Shown here piece by piece: positions 44,388 through 45,796 of a stretch of 45,796 bases of DNA (its first letter is position 1; the number at the start of each line of letters is the position of its first letter). Both the position numbers and the translations under genes were made by a program. The notes beneath the pieces are model-generated. The model did not search any database, was not told where the DNA came from, and saw only the letters and a program-made list of their open reading frames with translations. Origin of the DNA: Chitinophagaceae bacterium (GTDB lineage Bacteria > Bacteroidota > Bacteroidia > Chitinophagales > Chitinophagaceae); NCBI GenBank assembly GCA_025934485.1, contig JAICXX010000031.1, forward strand, positions 1 to 45,796. Direction: 5' to 3'.

Positions 44388-45796
44388 ATGAAAAAATGTC
44401 TGCTACTGCTCCTGCTAGCATTGAGTCTTTTGAGAACAAATGCACAGGACAAAACGGTCAAAGGAACAGTTTCCGATGAAACCGGCAAGCCCCTCGCCGG
44501 TGCCACGGTCACTATCAAGGGTACCAATATTTCTTCTGTCACCAACGCCGAGGGCGTTTTCACGATCAACACAGGTAGTGTGCTGAAGCCCGTTTTCACC
44601 ATTTCTTTTGTGGGGTACGAGAACCAGGAGTACACCTTTAAGGGACGTTCCGGTTTTACCGTTGCCCTTCACCAGGATTCCCGGACCTTAGGTGACGTGA
44701 TCGTAGTTGGTTATGGTGTCCAACGGAAACGCGACGTTACCGGCGCTACCGCGGAAGTCAAGGCTGCCGACATCGTAAAGAAGCCGATCGTCCGGGTGGA
44801 AGAGGCCCTGCAGGGAACGGTTCCGGGCGTGACCGTTCAGAGTGTCAACGGGATGCCGGGCAAAGAGCTGGCCGTGCGTATCCGGGGTACTGCCTCTATT
44901 AACGGCAACAACGATCCGCTTTATGTGATCGACGGTCAGATCGGCGGGGACATTTCCACGATCTCACCCAATGACATCGAGTCGATCGAAGTCCTCAAAG
45001 ACGCCTCGGCGACCGCCATCTATGGATCGCGTGGTTCTACCGGCGTAGTCATCATCACCACCAAGCTGGGGCATGAGGGCAAGCCTCGTATCGATATCAA
45101 CCCCTGGATAAAGAAAGAGGAGATCGCCAAGGAACTGCCGATCATGAACGCTTATCAATTCGCCATCGCGACCAATGCACAGTATGCGACGACGGGTCAG
45201 CCCGCGGCTTTCAGCGACGCGCAGATCCAGTCCTTTCAGACAAATCACGGCACTAACTGGCAGAAGGCCCTCCAGGATAAACCGTGGGTCCAAAACTACC
45301 AGGTATCCGTTTCCGGCGGTTCGAACGATGTGAGATATATGGTCTCTTATCTCCACCTGGACAACCCCGGACTGATCATCAACCAATGGTATCGTACGGA
45401 TATTGCCCGCGCGAATCTTTCGATCAAGGCCAGCGACCGCATCAGCCTTCAGTTCAATCTCACCGGTTCGCTGCCGCATAACCGCAACACGCAATACCAG
45501 GGTGATATCACCGATCCATTCGGAGAGGCCTATTCCTGGGACCCGACCTCGCCCATCAGGGATGCCAGCGGCAATTTTATTCTCGAATCGCAATATGCGG
45601 CGCTGGGGATCAATCCCATCGCCCAGGAGACGAACGGGCTCAACGACAACACCGGGACTCATTTGGCCGGGACGGGTATTCTGACCTGGCGTATCCTCAA
45701 GGGCTTGACCTTTACGTCGAACAATACGTATGCCAACAGCTCGAATATGAACCGTCAGCTCTATGGACCCGGCACGAGCACCTATCTGGCGAGTTC
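44388..45796 (+). CDS. SusC/RagA-family TonB-linked outer-membrane transporter, 3' end missing
   Basis: The frame runs off the window after 469 codons. It has a signal peptide (ending LLRTNAQ, residue 20), a carboxypeptidase-D regulatory-like domain (KTVKGTVSDETGKPLAGATV), a TonB-box-like LGDVIVVGYG, the plug (QGTVPGVTVQSVNGMPGKE, IRGTASINGNNDPLYVIDG, EVLKDASATAIYGSRG) and the start of the barrel. It presumably imports the oligosaccharide handled by the upstream fusion enzymes, with a SusD gene expected just outside the window. It is 79 bases downstream of the dehydrogenase-transporter gene and has the shared upstream motif. Confidence 0.94.
   Translation, partial: MKKCLLLLLLALSLLRTNAQDKTVKGTVSDETGKPLAGATVTIKGTNISSVTNAEGVFTINTGSVLKPVFTISFVGYENQEYTFKGRSGFTVALHQDSRTLGDVIVVGYGVQRKRDVTGATAEVKAADIVKKPIVRVEEALQGTVPGVTVQSVNGMPGKELAVRIRGTASINGNNDPLYVIDGQIGGDISTISPNDIESIEVLKDASATAIYGSRGSTGVVIITTKLGHEGKPRIDINPWIKKEEIAKELPIMNAYQFAIATNAQYATTGQPAAFSDAQIQSFQTNHGTNWQKALQDKPWVQNYQVSVSGGSNDVRYMVSYLHLDNPGLIINQWYRTDIARANLSIKASDRISLQFNLTGSLPHNRNTQYQGDITDPFGEAYSWDPTSPIRDASGNFILESQYAALGINPIAQETNGLNDNTGTHLAGTGILTWRILKGLTFTSNNTYANSSNMNRQLYGPGTSTYLAS

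Noticed and set aside
44964-45662. A 232-codon minus-strand frame
   Set aside because: It is antisense to the second SusC gene, whose conserved plug motifs run straight through it.

Overview
The window looks like chromosomal DNA from a Bacteroidota bacterium, most likely a high-GC member of the Chitinophagaceae. Evidence: two SusC/SusD-type outer-membrane uptake loci, several TAnnTTTG (-7) promoter boxes typical of the Bacteroidota primary sigma factor, few Shine-Dalgarno sites, MqnE (futalosine menaquinone route), an HU-CCDC81/SPOR-like protein and a CRTAC1-like VCBS/ASPIC protein. The genus cannot be fixed from sequence alone. No rRNA, tRNA, insertion sequence or CRISPR array was recognised.

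Layout. 1-3973: 3' end of a family 9 glycosyltransferase gene, then CCA-adding-type nucleotidyltransferase, a PRiA4-ORF3-like protein and miaA. 3974-4182: C-rich spacer whose minus strand has quadruplex-like G-runs. 4183-5535: GH1 glycosidase. 5770-18595: ROK repressor, SusC, SusD, a strong terminator, then a redoxin, a cytochrome c/PHM-type copper monooxygenase, a CRTAC1-like protein and a seven-haem cytochrome. 18636-19944 (minus): polysaccharide deacetylase and free methionine-(R)-sulfoxide reductase. 19984-23850: Rieske oxygenase, amino-acid permease and exported amidohydrolase with overlapping genes. 23886-25447 (minus): DUF985 cupin and HU/SPOR-like protein. 25529-25891: small membrane protein. 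About 25.9-27.55 kb: an AT-richer island with a putative regulator, a possible small RNA, a 49-aa gene and a protein with an ADP-ribosyltransferase-like H-Y-E pattern. 27571-31546: sdaA, mqnE (minus) and a nucleoside:H+ symporter. 31625-45796: a carbohydrate locus cut by the window end.

The last locus is the most striking. Five plus-strand genes are packed with gaps of 2, 10 and 31 nt and a 1-nt overlap: an SGNH esterase-GH2 fusion, a DUF5703-GH71/99-like fusion, a Tat-exported enolase-superfamily sugar-acid dehydratase, a mutarotase-like protein, and a fusion of a PQQ dehydrogenase with an inserted cytochrome c domain to a complete BASS-family transporter. A SusC gene follows. I infer a periplasmic route: release the sugar, oxidise it to an aldonate, dehydrate it to a 2-keto-3-deoxy acid, and import that acid through the transporter half of the oxidase. 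A TTAAT-N5-ATTAA motif lies before both the first gene and the SusC gene.

Two other systems deserve attention. One is the SusCD-linked redox operon with a copper monooxygenase that keeps every PHM copper ligand. The other is the putative toxin-antitoxin-like module at 26.5-27.55 kb. All functions are read from motifs; no database search was run.
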